NCBI RefSeq assembly: GCF_004799755.1 | Contig: NZ_SLUB01000013.1 | Location: forward strand, 27,491 to 91,490 | Source: Bacillus timonensis | GTDB taxonomy: Bacteria; Bacillota; Bacilli; Bacillales; Bacillaceae_L | DNA: 64,000 nucleotides | Direction: 5' to 3' | Shown: one piece after another, positions 8,316 through 17,636 of the stretch | Numbering within the stretch: position 1 is the first letter of the stretch | Layout of the letters: each line of letters begins with the position of its first letter | The notes under the pieces: generated by a model | Databases searched by the model: none | Told to the model about the DNA's origin: nothing | Seen by the model: only the letters and a program-made list of their open reading frames with translations | Translations under genes and position numbers: made by a program

Positions 8316-8957
8316 TTAATTTCCTAGCCGACTACCTAGTTGTTCTTGTTTTCTTGCAATTCTCTTATATGCAAGATTTGCCGAAGAGAGAACCACAAGA
8401 CCCAATAGGCTCACACTAAAAAAGAATCCTACTCCAGAAATGGTAGTAACAGCAAAGTACACGGCAACAAATCCAAAAATAATAAATAGACTAGGGATTG
8501 GACTATAGATTGTAATAAGAAGCGCATTTTTTAAATGTATTCCTAATGGTTGCTCAAATTCAACAAAGGAAGCGAATGTGTAGCAAATGATTAGAAAATA
8601 CATACAACTCATAATCATACTAGAGTAAAAAAGAAGAGAGGATCCCTCATTAGAATTAGATTGTAAAAAGTTAATATTCATATACAAAATAAAACCGATA
8701 ACTACAATGATTAATCCTAATTTATTGCTACCTAAAAACTCTTTTTTATAGTAGTGCCAAAAGGTTTTGAATACGTGTGGGTGATTCTTGATTAGAAACT
8801 GTCTTAATGTAGCTAACATCGCAATTGTAGCTGGAAAGAATCCAAAAATAACAAATCCACTTAAAGTGAAAAAAATCCATAATACATTCAAATATGCTAG
8901 CCTTGCAACCCACTCACAAAAGGTAAGAATTGAACCGGAAAATGCTCCTAATTGCAT
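8316..8957 (-). CDS. DUF624 membrane protein, YesL-like
   Basis: A 213-residue membrane protein with about five hydrophobic segments. The opening (WVARLAYLNVLWIFFTLSGFVIFGFFPATIAMLATLR) matches the DUF624/YesL pattern, including the FGFFPAT motif. DUF624 genes nearly always sit beside CUT1 sugar ABC importers and YesM/YesN systems, as in B. subtilis yesLMN-OPQ. Here it is divergent from exactly such a set. Its role is not established; an accessory part in sugar uptake is the usual guess. Ribosome site GGAGG lies before ATG 8957. Confidence 0.85.
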   Translation of the reverse strand: MQLGAFSGSILTFCEWVARLAYLNVLWIFFTLSGFVIFGFFPATIAMLATLRQFLIKNHPHVFKTFWHYYKKEFLGSNKLGLIIVVIGFILYMNINFLQSNSNEGSSLLFYSSMIMSCMYFLIICYTFASFVEFEQPLGIHLKNALLITIYSPIPSLFIIFGFVAVYFAVTTISGVGFFFSVSLLGLVVLSSANLAYKRIARKQEQLGSRLGN

Positions 8958-9150
8958 AGTGATTCCTCCTTACCAATAATATATCATGCAGCGTAAACGA
9001 ACGTTTTCTTTTTTATAATAAGGTAAAAAAATTTCCTGAAAAGTAAAAAAAGTGCTGCCGTATTGACTGAATGACACCCAAAAGGGAGTAGCAGTTAGGA
9101 AGGTAGAATAAAAACAGTAAAAATTTTGCTAATAATGTAAAAATAATAGA

Positions 9151-9179
9151 TTGTTGAAAGCGGTTTCTAAAACTATACT
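9151..9179 (+). promoter_or_regulatory. sugar ABC operon promoter with cre in the spacer
   Basis: TTGTTG (9151-9156) and TATACT (9174-9179) are 17 bases apart. The spacer contains TGAAAGCGGTTTCTA (9155-9169), a good cre match. CcpA bound there would occlude RNA polymerase, giving repression when glucose is present. Confidence 0.72.
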
Positions 9180-9234
9180 AAGTCTACATTAGAGATTCTT
9201 ACATCATCCAACTAAAGAAGAAGAGGTGAAAATC

Positions 9235-10200
9235 ATGAAAAGCGAAATAAAGCTAGAGTCAGACCTAGTACAAACAAAAAACAAAGTTCGAAAACGAGCA
9301 AAAAAAGGGAAAAACACTCCTTTTAGTGGTTGGAAGGAAAATCTATCAGGATATGTATTTATCGCACCAATGTTTATTGGTACCTCAATATTAGTCTTAT
9401 TTCCAATTCTATCTTCGTTTGTTTTAAGCTTTACAGATTGGAATTTTGTAGCTGGGTATGAAAATGCCAATTTTGTAGGATTTGAGAATTTCTCGAAATT
9501 AGCGAACGATCCATTATTCATTAAAGGATTAATCCATAATATTATCTTAATTTTAGCTATACCTATTACTTTAATATTATCGTTAGGATTAGCTGTAATC
9601 ATTAACAAATATGTGTATTTAAAGGATTTGTTTAAAGTTATTTATTTTATGCCGTTTATTTCGAGTGTTGTAGCTGTTGCGGTTGTCTTTCAAGTGCTTT
9701 TCCATCCAACAAAAGGGCCTATTAACCAATTTTTGCAGGCAATTGGGATTGAAAATCCACCTGGTTGGATAGCAGACGTTACCTATGCTCTACCATCGGT
9801 AATGTTAATTATGATTTGGACAGGAATTGGATTTAATTTAATCATTTACTTGGCAGGCTTGCAGAATATCCCTAAAGAATTATATGAAGCAGCACAAATG
9901 GATGGAGCTAATGCTTTATCCCAATTTAAAAAAATTATAATTCCTTTAGTATCTCCGACCACCTTCTTATTATTTGTTACAGGTGTGATTTCAAGCTTTA
10001 AAGTGTTCGATTTAATTATCGTTTTAACAAATGGGGGTCCAGCAAATTCAACAATAACACCCGTAGTTTATTTATATCAGCAAGCATTTCTTGAATTAAA
10101 AACTGGCTATGCTTCTGCAATTTCGTTAGTTATGTTTATCATTATTTTAATTATTACCTATATCCAATTTATTGGTCAAAAAAAATGGGTGAATTATTAA
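9235..10200 (+). CDS. sugar ABC transporter permease (MalF/UgpA type)
   Basis: Start set at ATG 9235, six bases after AGAGGTG; a GTG three codons earlier overlaps that site. The 321-residue product has six membrane segments and the inner-membrane EAA loop YEAAQMDGANALSQFKKIIIPL near residue 225, which docks the ATPase. This is a CUT1 family (MalF/UgpA) component for oligosaccharide or glycoside import. A second permease follows 18 bases later, then the binding protein. No ATPase gene is in the cluster; such importers often share MsmX. Confidence 0.94.
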   Translation: MKSEIKLESDLVQTKNKVRKRAKKGKNTPFSGWKENLSGYVFIAPMFIGTSILVLFPILSSFVLSFTDWNFVAGYENANFVGFENFSKLANDPLFIKGLIHNIILILAIPITLILSLGLAVIINKYVYLKDLFKVIYFMPFISSVVAVAVVFQVLFHPTKGPINQFLQAIGIENPPGWIADVTYALPSVMLIMIWTGIGFNLIIYLAGLQNIPKELYEAAQMDGANALSQFKKIIIPLVSPTTFLLFVTGVISSFKVFDLIIVLTNGGPANSTITPVVYLYQQAFLELKTGYASAISLVMFIIILIITYIQFIGQKKWVNY

Positions 10201-10218
10201 GAGGAAGGAGCAGTTACG

Positions 10219-11052
10219 ATGGTAGAAAGACTAGATGTGCGGAAATTGATAATGACAATTATCATGATTCTAATGGGAATTGCTTTTCTAATGCCATTTT
10301 TGTGGATGATATCTGCTTCTTTAAAAATCGAAGAAGACGTATTAACGTTTCCAATTAAATGGATACCTGAAACGTGGAATGCGATTGAAAACTATAAAGA
10401 GGTTTGGACAGGCTCAATGCCGTTTTTACTCCTATACTGGAATTCTATTAAAGTTACTGTACTAACCACATTAATTTCATGTACGGTTTCGTGTTTAGCA
10501 GCATATGGTTTTGCCAAAATCAATTTTAAAGGAAGAGATTTACTTTTTTTAATCGTACTGGCGACCTTCATGATTCCACCTCAAACTTTGTTAGTTACAC
10601 AGTTTCTATTATATAGATGGATAGGTCTTTACGATACTCACACTGGTCTCATTCTATTAAATAGTTTCAGTGTGTTTGGGACCTTTATGCTCCGCCAATT
10701 CTATCTAGGAATTAGTAATGAAATTATTGAATCAGCGAGAATGGATGGAGCGGGTCATTTTAGAATTTTTGCATCGATTGCTTTACCTTTAGTACGGCCA
10801 GCAATCGCTACTTATGCAATATTACGTTTTATTTGGACCTGGAATGACTTCCAAAATCCATTAATCTTTCTAAGGTCAGAAGAACTATATACGATTCAAC
10901 TAGGTGTACAAAGCTTTTCAGATCAGCACGGAAGCGTCTACTCGTTGATGATGGCAGCATCTGTGTCCGCGATTTTACCATTACTTATTATCTTTATTAT
11001 TGGGCAGAAAAACGTTATTGAAGGCATACAGCTCGGTGGGGTGAAAGGGTAA
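10219..11052 (+). CDS. sugar ABC transporter permease (MalG/UgpE type)
   Basis: The second CUT1 permease has 277 residues and six predicted membrane helices. The EAA loop IIESARMDGAGHFRIFASIALPL is around residue 175, and the WTWNDFQNPLIFL stretch near residue 213 is typical of MalG-type subunits. GGAAGGAGCAG precedes the ATG. It pairs with the upstream permease to form the channel and is co-transcribed with it. Confidence 0.94.
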   Translation: MVERLDVRKLIMTIIMILMGIAFLMPFLWMISASLKIEEDVLTFPIKWIPETWNAIENYKEVWTGSMPFLLLYWNSIKVTVLTTLISCTVSCLAAYGFAKINFKGRDLLFLIVLATFMIPPQTLLVTQFLLYRWIGLYDTHTGLILLNSFSVFGTFMLRQFYLGISNEIIESARMDGAGHFRIFASIALPLVRPAIATYAILRFIWTWNDFQNPLIFLRSEELYTIQLGVQSFSDQHGSVYSLMMAASVSAILPLLIIFIIGQKNVIEGIQLGGVKG

Positions 11053-11120
11053 AAAGATATTTACTCTCTCTATGTAGAGCGAGTTGATATACAAACCATA
11101 AATAAAGGGAGGTTTTTAAC

Positions 11121-12443
11121 ATGAAAAAATGGGGGTTATTGTTACTAGTTGGACTTTTGGCAATGTTCACGATAGTCGCTTGTTCCGGAAAAGATAAGGC
11201 TTCATCAAGTAAAGATGGATCAGAATCATCTGATGGTGAAGTTACATTGAAATTTGTCCACTGGGTAAATGAGGATGTTGGAAAATGGGAAGATGTAATT
11301 GCAAAATATGAAGCAGAAAATCCAGGGGTTAAAGTCGAATCCATGCCACTCGTAGAAAACATGAATTCTCGAGATTATTTTAAACAATTAGATTTAATGG
11401 CTTCTGCGGGAGAAGAAATGGATGTAATTATGTTCTCCAATGTTAATGATTTAGTTAAACGAATTGATGCAGGACTTGTTGAACCAATTACTGAATTTAC
11501 GAAAGCAGAAGGCATTGATATTAATGAGGTATACAATAATAGTTATCCGGCATATGACGGGGAGTACTATGGGTTACCAATGAAAAATATTACAGGGCTT
11601 GTTATGATGAATAAAGCTCATCTTGATGAAGCCGGCTTAGATATTCCAACTGAATGGACATGGGATGATTATAAGGAATATGCTAAAAAGCTAACAACAG
11701 ACCAACACCATGGATCCTATTTACACACATGGCATGAGCTCTTTTCCTCTTTAAAACTTATAAGTAAAGCGGAAAATAATATGATTGTAAATGAGGATGG
11801 TACATCTAATGCAGGTGATTCAATGGTAAGTGGTTCGCTGGAACTACGTAATGAATTAGAAAATGTGGAAAAATCATCTGTCCCATTTACCGAGATTTTG
11901 TCCCAAAAACTAGATTATCGTCAACAATTCTTTAGTCAAGCAGCATCAATGGTTCCTATATATAGTTACATGGTGACAGAATGGGGTCAATTTACACCTG
12001 AATTTGAAATCGCTTGGGCACCATGGCCTAAAAACAGTGAAAGTGACGAATCTACTGCACCAATGGGTGGGGATTTAGTTTCTATAGCAAAGAGCTCCAA
12101 ACATAAACAAGAGGCATATGACTTCATGCGTTGGTTGACTACAGAAGGTATTGTTGAACAAGGAATATGGTCACCTTCATGGAAGGATGCAGATGTAGAT
12201 AAGGTATTAGAAACAATGGTTAATGGAACAGCGAAACCAGATGCAGTTCATATGGATTCATTAAAGCATGCCCTTGTTTCTGTTAAACCTACAAAAACAA
12301 TTGCACCACCTCCATATATTACGGAAATATATACTGAATATGGTGCAGAGGTTGAACTATATCTTCTTGGTGAGCAGGACCTGGATACAACAATGAAAAA
12401 TATCGAGAAAAAAGTACAAGCAATAATAGATGCGAATCAATAA
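11121..12443 (+). CDS. sugar ABC transporter substrate-binding lipoprotein
   Basis: The N-terminus is a lipoprotein signal, MKKWGLLLLVGLLAMFTIVAC, with lipidated Cys 21, then a Ser/Asp-rich linker. The mature 440-residue form carries the SBP_bac_1 pattern: TLKFVHWVNED, YEAENPGVKVE, VIMFSNVNDL, and YGLPMKNITGLVMMNKAHLDEAG. It is the extracellular receptor for the adjacent permeases. The ligand is unknown; context (YesMN, uxaC, ROK) favours a glycoside or oligosaccharide. Ribosome site GGGAGG lies ahead of ATG 11121. A strong terminator follows, so receptor and permeases may be made in excess over the downstream sensor kinase. Confidence 0.93.
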   Translation: MKKWGLLLLVGLLAMFTIVACSGKDKASSSKDGSESSDGEVTLKFVHWVNEDVGKWEDVIAKYEAENPGVKVESMPLVENMNSRDYFKQLDLMASAGEEMDVIMFSNVNDLVKRIDAGLVEPITEFTKAEGIDINEVYNNSYPAYDGEYYGLPMKNITGLVMMNKAHLDEAGLDIPTEWTWDDYKEYAKKLTTDQHHGSYLHTWHELFSSLKLISKAENNMIVNEDGTSNAGDSMVSGSLELRNELENVEKSSVPFTEILSQKLDYRQQFFSQAASMVPIYSYMVTEWGQFTPEFEIAWAPWPKNSESDESTAPMGGDLVSIAKSSKHKQEAYDFMRWLTTEGIVEQGIWSPSWKDADVDKVLETMVNGTAKPDAVHMDSLKHALVSVKPTKTIAPPPYITEIYTEYGAEVELYLLGEQDLDTTMKNIEKKVQAIIDANQ

Positions 12444-12456
12444 TTAGAATATTCAT

Positions 12457-12495
12457 GCTATAATAGAGAGAAAAATCTTCTCTCTATTATTTTTT
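12457..12495 (+). terminator. intrinsic terminator between binding protein and yesM-like gene
   Basis: AATAGAGAGAA and TTCTCTCTATT form an 11-bp stem with a five-base loop, followed by eight T residues. It probably ends most importer transcripts before the sensor kinase gene. Confidence 0.88.
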
Positions 12496-12514
12496 TTGAA
12501 GTGGTGGTTAAAAA

Positions 12515-14311
12515 GTGAAGTTTTTATGGAAAAGGATAAATCAAATGTCCCTAAGATCAAGATTAATCATTTCAGTTATTCTATGTATTCTATTTCCATG
12601 GGTTGGTACTTATATCGTTTCAAACTATTTTACAAAGGATGTACTTGAACAACGTGCAGCGAAACAATCCGAAGATAATCTAAGGATGATTGAATTAGGA
12701 ATTAAGAATATTTTAGATGATATTATGTATACCTCTAACTATATTCAATTTGATGCCAATATGAGTCAGTTACTAAAATCACATGAGTTAATTGAAGCAG
12801 ATTCACCAACTGTAAAAGAAAAAATTGCTCTTAACTATATTCATATATCGAATGAATTATCTAGTATTACGGATTTACTGATGCCTTTTTATATTACAAT
12901 CTTATTTGAAAATGACCTTTTTTACACCAATTACTCACTGATAAACTTTGATCCTTTACAATTCAAAGAAAAACCATGGTTTGAAAAATTGGATGACTTA
13001 AATTTTTACCAAACTTTTTGGTTAGGGGCACATCCCACCTACATTCAATCTGAAAAAGATTCCTACCCATATCTTATTACCATTGGTAGAAGAATTCAAA
13101 AAGCAAATGCCTCGGATATCTATTTAATCATTAGTTTAAAAGAGGACGAGATAAAGAGACTTTTAAGTCAGTATCAAAGTGATAAACGAGCAAAATTTTA
13201 TTTGACCAATACGGCAGGTGAAGTATATTCTAGTTTACAAACTAATGAAATAGGAGCGAGGTTACCGTATGATGTAACAGAATCTGTTTATCAAATAGTT
13301 GACTATGAGGGAGAAAAACATTTACTGGTGTCATATCCAGTTTCCTATTCCAATTGGAGATTGGTTAGTCTAGTACCTTATAAAGACACAATTGGATCAA
13401 TCAATACGGTGACTAGAACGACTATTTTAATTCAAGGTGGATTCTTAGCCCTATTTTTATTTGGACTCATCATGCTTGTACGTGAATTCACGAAACCAAT
13501 TATCCGGTTAAATGATGTTACAAAAGCCATCGAACGAGGAGAATTATCAGCAAGGATACAAATAACAGGAAATAATGATGTTGCACAGGTAAGCCATTCA
13601 TTTAATCATATGTTAGATACAATTGAGGAAATGATTGAGCAAATTAAAATGAAGGAAGAAGCGAAGCGGAACGCGGAATTAGAAATGCTTCAAGCTCAAA
13701 TTAATCCTCATTTTTTATTTAATGTACTGAATGCCATTCGCTTAAAAATAAAAATGGAAGGCAATAATAGCAGCGCTTCACTTATTTATTCGTTATCAGC
13801 ACTTCTAAGAATGTCAATTAATCGTAACAATGCTTTTATTCCTTTAGAAGAAGAGTTATCGATTGTAAAGCATTATGTAGAATTAATGAACTTCCGTCAT
13901 CAACATGAAGTAGAGATACACATTCATATTATGGAGGCGGCCTCTAGTATTAACGTACCGAGATTCTTTTTGCAACCCGTTATAGAAAACGCTATCATAC
14001 ATGGTAATAATAATAGCAACGAAATCATCCAAATTATTTCTAATGAGCAAATGGAGACTACCTTGAAACTAACTATTATAGATAATGGGAAAGGTATGAA
14101 TGAGCACACATTAAAAAGATTACAAGAGAAAGTCTATCAATCAACCAATATTCAACGTGATAAAAATAATCAATCATTTAATGGAATAGGGTTGCAAAAT
14201 GTTTATCAACGGATGAAGTTGATTTACGGAAAAGATTTTCATATGAATATCGATAGTATAGAAGGAAAAGGAACAACTGTAACCTTTGAAATTCCATTGC
14301 GTAAGGAGTGA
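12515..14311 (+). CDS. sensor histidine kinase, YesM type
   Basis: Start is GTG 12515, six bases after GTGGTGG. The 598-residue protein has one membrane segment near residues 14-34, a large extracellular dCache-like sensor (about 40-300), a second segment (about 305-325), HAMP (FTKPIIRLNDVTKAIERGE), then the His_kinase domain with LQAQINPHFLFN, where the phosphorylated His lies. The ATPase part shows NAIIHGNN, DNGKGM and GIGLQNVYQRM. YesM-type kinases sense extracellular sugars and pair with YesN regulators; the regulator follows directly. Kinase and regulator are translationally linked, with a gap of five bases after the stop. Confidence 0.93.
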   Translation: MKFLWKRINQMSLRSRLIISVILCILFPWVGTYIVSNYFTKDVLEQRAAKQSEDNLRMIELGIKNILDDIMYTSNYIQFDANMSQLLKSHELIEADSPTVKEKIALNYIHISNELSSITDLLMPFYITILFENDLFYTNYSLINFDPLQFKEKPWFEKLDDLNFYQTFWLGAHPTYIQSEKDSYPYLITIGRRIQKANASDIYLIISLKEDEIKRLLSQYQSDKRAKFYLTNTAGEVYSSLQTNEIGARLPYDVTESVYQIVDYEGEKHLLVSYPVSYSNWRLVSLVPYKDTIGSINTVTRTTILIQGGFLALFLFGLIMLVREFTKPIIRLNDVTKAIERGELSARIQITGNNDVAQVSHSFNHMLDTIEEMIEQIKMKEEAKRNAELEMLQAQINPHFLFNVLNAIRLKIKMEGNNSSASLIYSLSALLRMSINRNNAFIPLEEELSIVKHYVELMNFRHQHEVEIHIHIMEAASSINVPRFFLQPVIENAIIHGNNNSNEIIQIISNEQMETTLKLTIIDNGKGMNEHTLKRLQEKVYQSTNIQRDKNNQSFNGIGLQNVYQRMKLIYGKDFHMNIDSIEGKGTTVTFEIPLRKE

Positions 14312-14316
14312 GTAGA

Positions 14317-15945
14317 ATGTATGAAGTAGTCTTGGTAGATGATGATGTGATCGTTACCCAGTTTTTGAAGAGATACATCCCTTGGGAAGAGCATGGATTT
14401 AAAGTAGTTGCATCCTTTCAAGATAGTCATTCTGCTTTAGAATATCTGCTGGAAAATACGTATGATGTGTTAGTTACGGATATTGGGATGCCAAAATTAA
14501 ATGGAATTGAATTAATCGAACAACTGAAAAAATCAAAATCTAACTCATATCACATTATCCTTTCATGCCATGATGAATTTCGTTATGCACAACAAGCTTT
14601 TAAATTAGAAGTCTTTGATTATATTTTAAAAGAAACAATGGAAGAGACGAATATCATTGCTTTACTAGGAAGATTAAAGGAGAAGTTGGACCAAGAACAA
14701 TTTACAAGAAATCAGCACTTAAAAGTCACCAAGTTTTTAGAAAGAAATAATATGACATTAAAATCAAAGTTTATAGAAAAGCTTATGAAAGAACAGAATA
14801 TAACAAAGGATGGTTGGTGGAAAGAGCAAGAGGAACTTTTAAAATTAAACTTTTCAGACAAATATTTCACCCCAATACTATGCTTTATCGATCGATATCA
14901 AGAAGCAATTAATCATTATGAAAATGAAACGTCACTTCAATTTAGTATTAACAATTTGTTAGAAGAAATATTTACTGCTAAGGATCAGCAAGATGTTCAG
15001 ATATTCTTTACACAAGGTAAATTTCTTATTCTTCTTCCTATGAAGTACAACACCCGTGAAAAAACAAAACATCAGATAGAAGCTATTTTAAAAGAATTAC
15101 ATGAAACCATTTACGCCGGCTTCGAGGTGAGCATTACATCTGTAATTGGTGAATTAAATGTAAAAGAACAGTCATTACTAGAAAGTATGAGGATTTTACT
15201 TAAAAATAAGGAGCAGCGATTTTATTACAAATATAATAGTATTCAAAATTTTTATCCTATCTCATACACACGCGATTCTATTTTTCAAGATTATGTAGAG
15301 ATTTCTCAGACAATAAAAGAGTTGATATTAAAGGATAAAAAAGATCAAATACTTGAATGCATCTCCCAACAGTTAAAACAAATAAGAGAAAAAAAATATT
15401 CCCCAGATTCGATAAAAGATTGGGCCATTAAATTAATCATTGATATTAAATTATCCTTACATGCATTAAACCATTTTGAACGGCAATCTGTTGTCATCAC
15501 AATTGCGGACCAAGTCATTCAGTATGTTGAAACGTTCGAGCATTTAGAATATGTACTAGCTGATATATGTGAGAAGTTTCTTGAACAGATAAGATCAACC
15601 AATCTAACTACTAGAAATGAAGATATACTAAAAGCACAAAAATTTGTACAGACCCATATAGGAGCAAAGATTTCTTTGAAAGATGTTGCAGCCCATTTAC
15701 ATTTGAATTCTAGTTATTTTAGTAGGATGTACAAGAAAGAAACAGGAGAAGGTTTTGTTGAATATGTGACGAAAACGAAAATGACAAAAGCAATCGAATT
15801 ACTAGAACATTCAACAAAATCAATTGAACAGATTGCATTTGAGCTAGGTTTCGAAAATAAGAGTTATTTTTCTAAAACATTTAAAAAGTATTTCGGAATG
15901 ACACCAGGGGATTATAAGTATAAAACAAAAGAAAAGATGAACTAA
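14317..15945 (+). CDS. response regulator with AraC-type DNA-binding domain, YesN type
   Basis: Start at ATG 14317, with AAGGAG nine bases before it; the open frame begins three codons earlier. The 542-residue protein has an N-terminal receiver domain (VLVDDDV acid pair; DVLVTDIGMPKLNGIEL with the phosphoacceptor Asp near residue 55; ILKET containing the conserved Lys). A long middle region of about 300 residues follows, then an AraC-type double helix-turn-helix (ISLKDVAAHLHLNSSYFSRMYK and FELGFENKSYFSKTFKKYFG). It probably activates the neighbouring importer promoter when the YesM-like kinase detects sugar. Confidence 0.93.
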   Translation: MYEVVLVDDDVIVTQFLKRYIPWEEHGFKVVASFQDSHSALEYLLENTYDVLVTDIGMPKLNGIELIEQLKKSKSNSYHIILSCHDEFRYAQQAFKLEVFDYILKETMEETNIIALLGRLKEKLDQEQFTRNQHLKVTKFLERNNMTLKSKFIEKLMKEQNITKDGWWKEQEELLKLNFSDKYFTPILCFIDRYQEAINHYENETSLQFSINNLLEEIFTAKDQQDVQIFFTQGKFLILLPMKYNTREKTKHQIEAILKELHETIYAGFEVSITSVIGELNVKEQSLLESMRILLKNKEQRFYYKYNSIQNFYPISYTRDSIFQDYVEISQTIKELILKDKKDQILECISQQLKQIREKKYSPDSIKDWAIKLIIDIKLSLHALNHFERQSVVITIADQVIQYVETFEHLEYVLADICEKFLEQIRSTNLTTRNEDILKAQKFVQTHIGAKISLKDVAAHLHLNSSYFSRMYKKETGEGFVEYVTKTKMTKAIELLEHSTKSIEQIAFELGFENKSYFSKTFKKYFGMTPGDYKYKTKEKMN

Positions 15946-15982
15946 ATCCATACAGCCTTTATTAAAAGCCAAAATCTCTCTA

Positions 15983-16048
15983 TTGAAAATAAAAGCGTTT
16001 TCTCGTATGATTAATATTGTTAAATAGTTTGTTTACTATCCTAACTAA
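15983..16048 (+). promoter_or_regulatory. uxaC promoter: cre in spacer plus XylR-like operator
   Basis: TTGAAA (15983-15988) and TATGAT (16006-16011) are 17 bases apart, with the cre TAAAAGCGTTTTCT (about 15990-16003) between them. Twelve bases past the -10 lies a 9-7-9 dyad: ATAGTTTGT, 7-base spacer, CCTAACTAA (16024-16048). The left arm is an 8-of-9 match to the B. subtilis xyl operator half-site TTAGTTTGT, and the right arm matches 7 of 9. This gives dual CcpA and ROK control. Confidence 0.72.
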
Positions 16049-16119
16049 CTAAGTTAGAATCTTTTTGTATGTTTATTTAAATACTAAATCGTATACGTTA
16101 ACTCGAAAGGATGAAAGAA

Positions 16120-17517
16120 ATGAAAACATTTATTAACGATGATTTTCTTTTAGAAAATGAAACGGCGAAAGAGTTGTATCATAATGTGGCAAAACATTTG
16201 CCGATTATCGACTACCATAACCATTTGAACCAAGTTGAGATTCTGGAGAACAAAAACTTCAGCAACCTATCTGAAATTTGGCTTGGCGGGGATCACTATA
16301 AATGGAGATTAATGAGAGCAAATGGCATTAGTGAAGACTTCATTACTGGGAACAAACCAGATTATGAAAAGTATATGGCATGGGCTAAAACTGTTCCAAA
16401 TACGCTTGGAAATCCGCTTTATCATTGGACTCATTTGGAGCTTTTACGCTACTTTGGTATTGATGATTTATTAGACGAAACAACTGCACCAACTATTTGG
16501 GAAGAAGCCAATAAAAAACTTGCTTCACCTGAATTATCAGTACGCTCTATTTTTGAAAAATTCAACGTTGAATTTGTTGGTACGACTGATGACCCAACCG
16601 ATGACTTAGCAAGCCATATTAAACTTAAGGACGAAGGATATAAAGTACAAGTATCTCCATCATTCCGACCTGATAAAGGGTTAACGATTGAGAAAGATGA
16701 CTTCATACAATGGGTTGAAAAGCTGGGCCAAGTAACAAACCAAGCAATTGAAAATTATGAAGCTTTCCTACGTGCACTTGCAGAACGTGTTGAATTCTTT
16801 GATGCGCAAGGCTGTAAAAGCTCTGACCACGGATTAAGTGTTCTTTTCTATGAAGAAGCAACGAAAGAAGAAGTATCCGCTATTTTTGCTAAGAAATTAA
16901 AAGGTGAACAGCTTTCTCAAAAAGAGGTTGATCAATTTAAAACATATACTCTTGTAACCCTAGGTGAACTCTATTCCGAAAAAGGCTGGGTAATGCAGCT
17001 TCATATTGGTGCAACTAGAAATAATAACACCCGTATGTTTAAGCTTTTAGGACCTGATGCTGGTTTTGATTCGATCGGGGATATCCAGGTTGCCGATAAA
17101 TTATCTAGACTTTTAGATGCACTAGATGTACAAAGTAAACTTCCAAAGACTGTTTTATATAGCCTAAACGCAAATGACAACAATGTATTAGCAGCTATGG
17201 CTGGAAACTTCCAAGGATCAGAGGTTCCTGGAAAAGTACAGTTTGGTACAGCATGGTGGTTCAACGATACAATTGATGGTATGGAAGATCAAATGAGAAC
17301 ATTAGCTAACATGGGATTAATCAGCAACTTCATCGGAATGTTAACTGATTCCAGAAGCTTTCTTTCATTTACAAGACATGAATATTTCAGAAGGATTTTA
17401 TGTAACTTATTAGGAACTTGGGTAGAGAAAGGAAAGGCGCCAAAAGATATGGCTCTTTTAGAAAAATATGTACGCGGAATTTGCTATGAAAATGCAAAAC
17501 GCTATTTCTCTATTTAA
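16120..17517 (+). CDS. uxaC: glucuronate isomerase
   Basis: UxaC converts D-glucuronate to D-fructuronate (and D-galacturonate to D-tagaturonate), the entry step of hexuronate catabolism in the cytosol. The 465-residue product matches the family length. It shows YHNHLNQVEI near residue 32 (metal-site His residues), LGGDHYKWRLMRANGI near residue 62, FVGTTDDPTDDL near 150, MQLHIGATRNNN near 290 and WWFNDTIDGM near 375. Start is ATG 16120, after AAAGGATG; an in-frame ATG at 16111 is too close to that site. No uxuA, uxuB, kdgK or kdgA occurs in the window, so the later steps lie elsewhere. Confidence 0.96.
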   Translation: MKTFINDDFLLENETAKELYHNVAKHLPIIDYHNHLNQVEILENKNFSNLSEIWLGGDHYKWRLMRANGISEDFITGNKPDYEKYMAWAKTVPNTLGNPLYHWTHLELLRYFGIDDLLDETTAPTIWEEANKKLASPELSVRSIFEKFNVEFVGTTDDPTDDLASHIKLKDEGYKVQVSPSFRPDKGLTIEKDDFIQWVEKLGQVTNQAIENYEAFLRALAERVEFFDAQGCKSSDHGLSVLFYEEATKEEVSAIFAKKLKGEQLSQKEVDQFKTYTLVTLGELYSEKGWVMQLHIGATRNNNTRMFKLLGPDAGFDSIGDIQVADKLSRLLDALDVQSKLPKTVLYSLNANDNNVLAAMAGNFQGSEVPGKVQFGTAWWFNDTIDGMEDQMRTLANMGLISNFIGMLTDSRSFLSFTRHEYFRRILCNLLGTWVEKGKAPKDMALLEKYVRGICYENAKRYFSI

Positions 17518-17546
17518 TTGAACGACACGATCTTGAAAAGATAAGA

Positions 17547-17590
17547 GCGGATGGCGGTTTTTGAGAATTTTTCAAAGACTGCCATTTTCG
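17547..17590 (+). terminator. terminator after uxaC
   Basis: ATGGCGGTTTTTGA and TCAAAGACTGCCAT form an imperfect stem with a short A/T-rich loop, followed by TTTTCGTTTG. It separates uxaC from the next gene. Confidence 0.6.
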
Positions 17591-17636
17591 TTTGTCTAAA
17601 ATTACAGTACAATACACAAGGAAGGGAGTGAGAGAG

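Noticed and set aside
11015..11362. Minus-strand open frame of 115 codons
   Set aside because: It is antisense to the sugar-binding protein gene, which has a clear signal peptide, ribosome site and family motifs.
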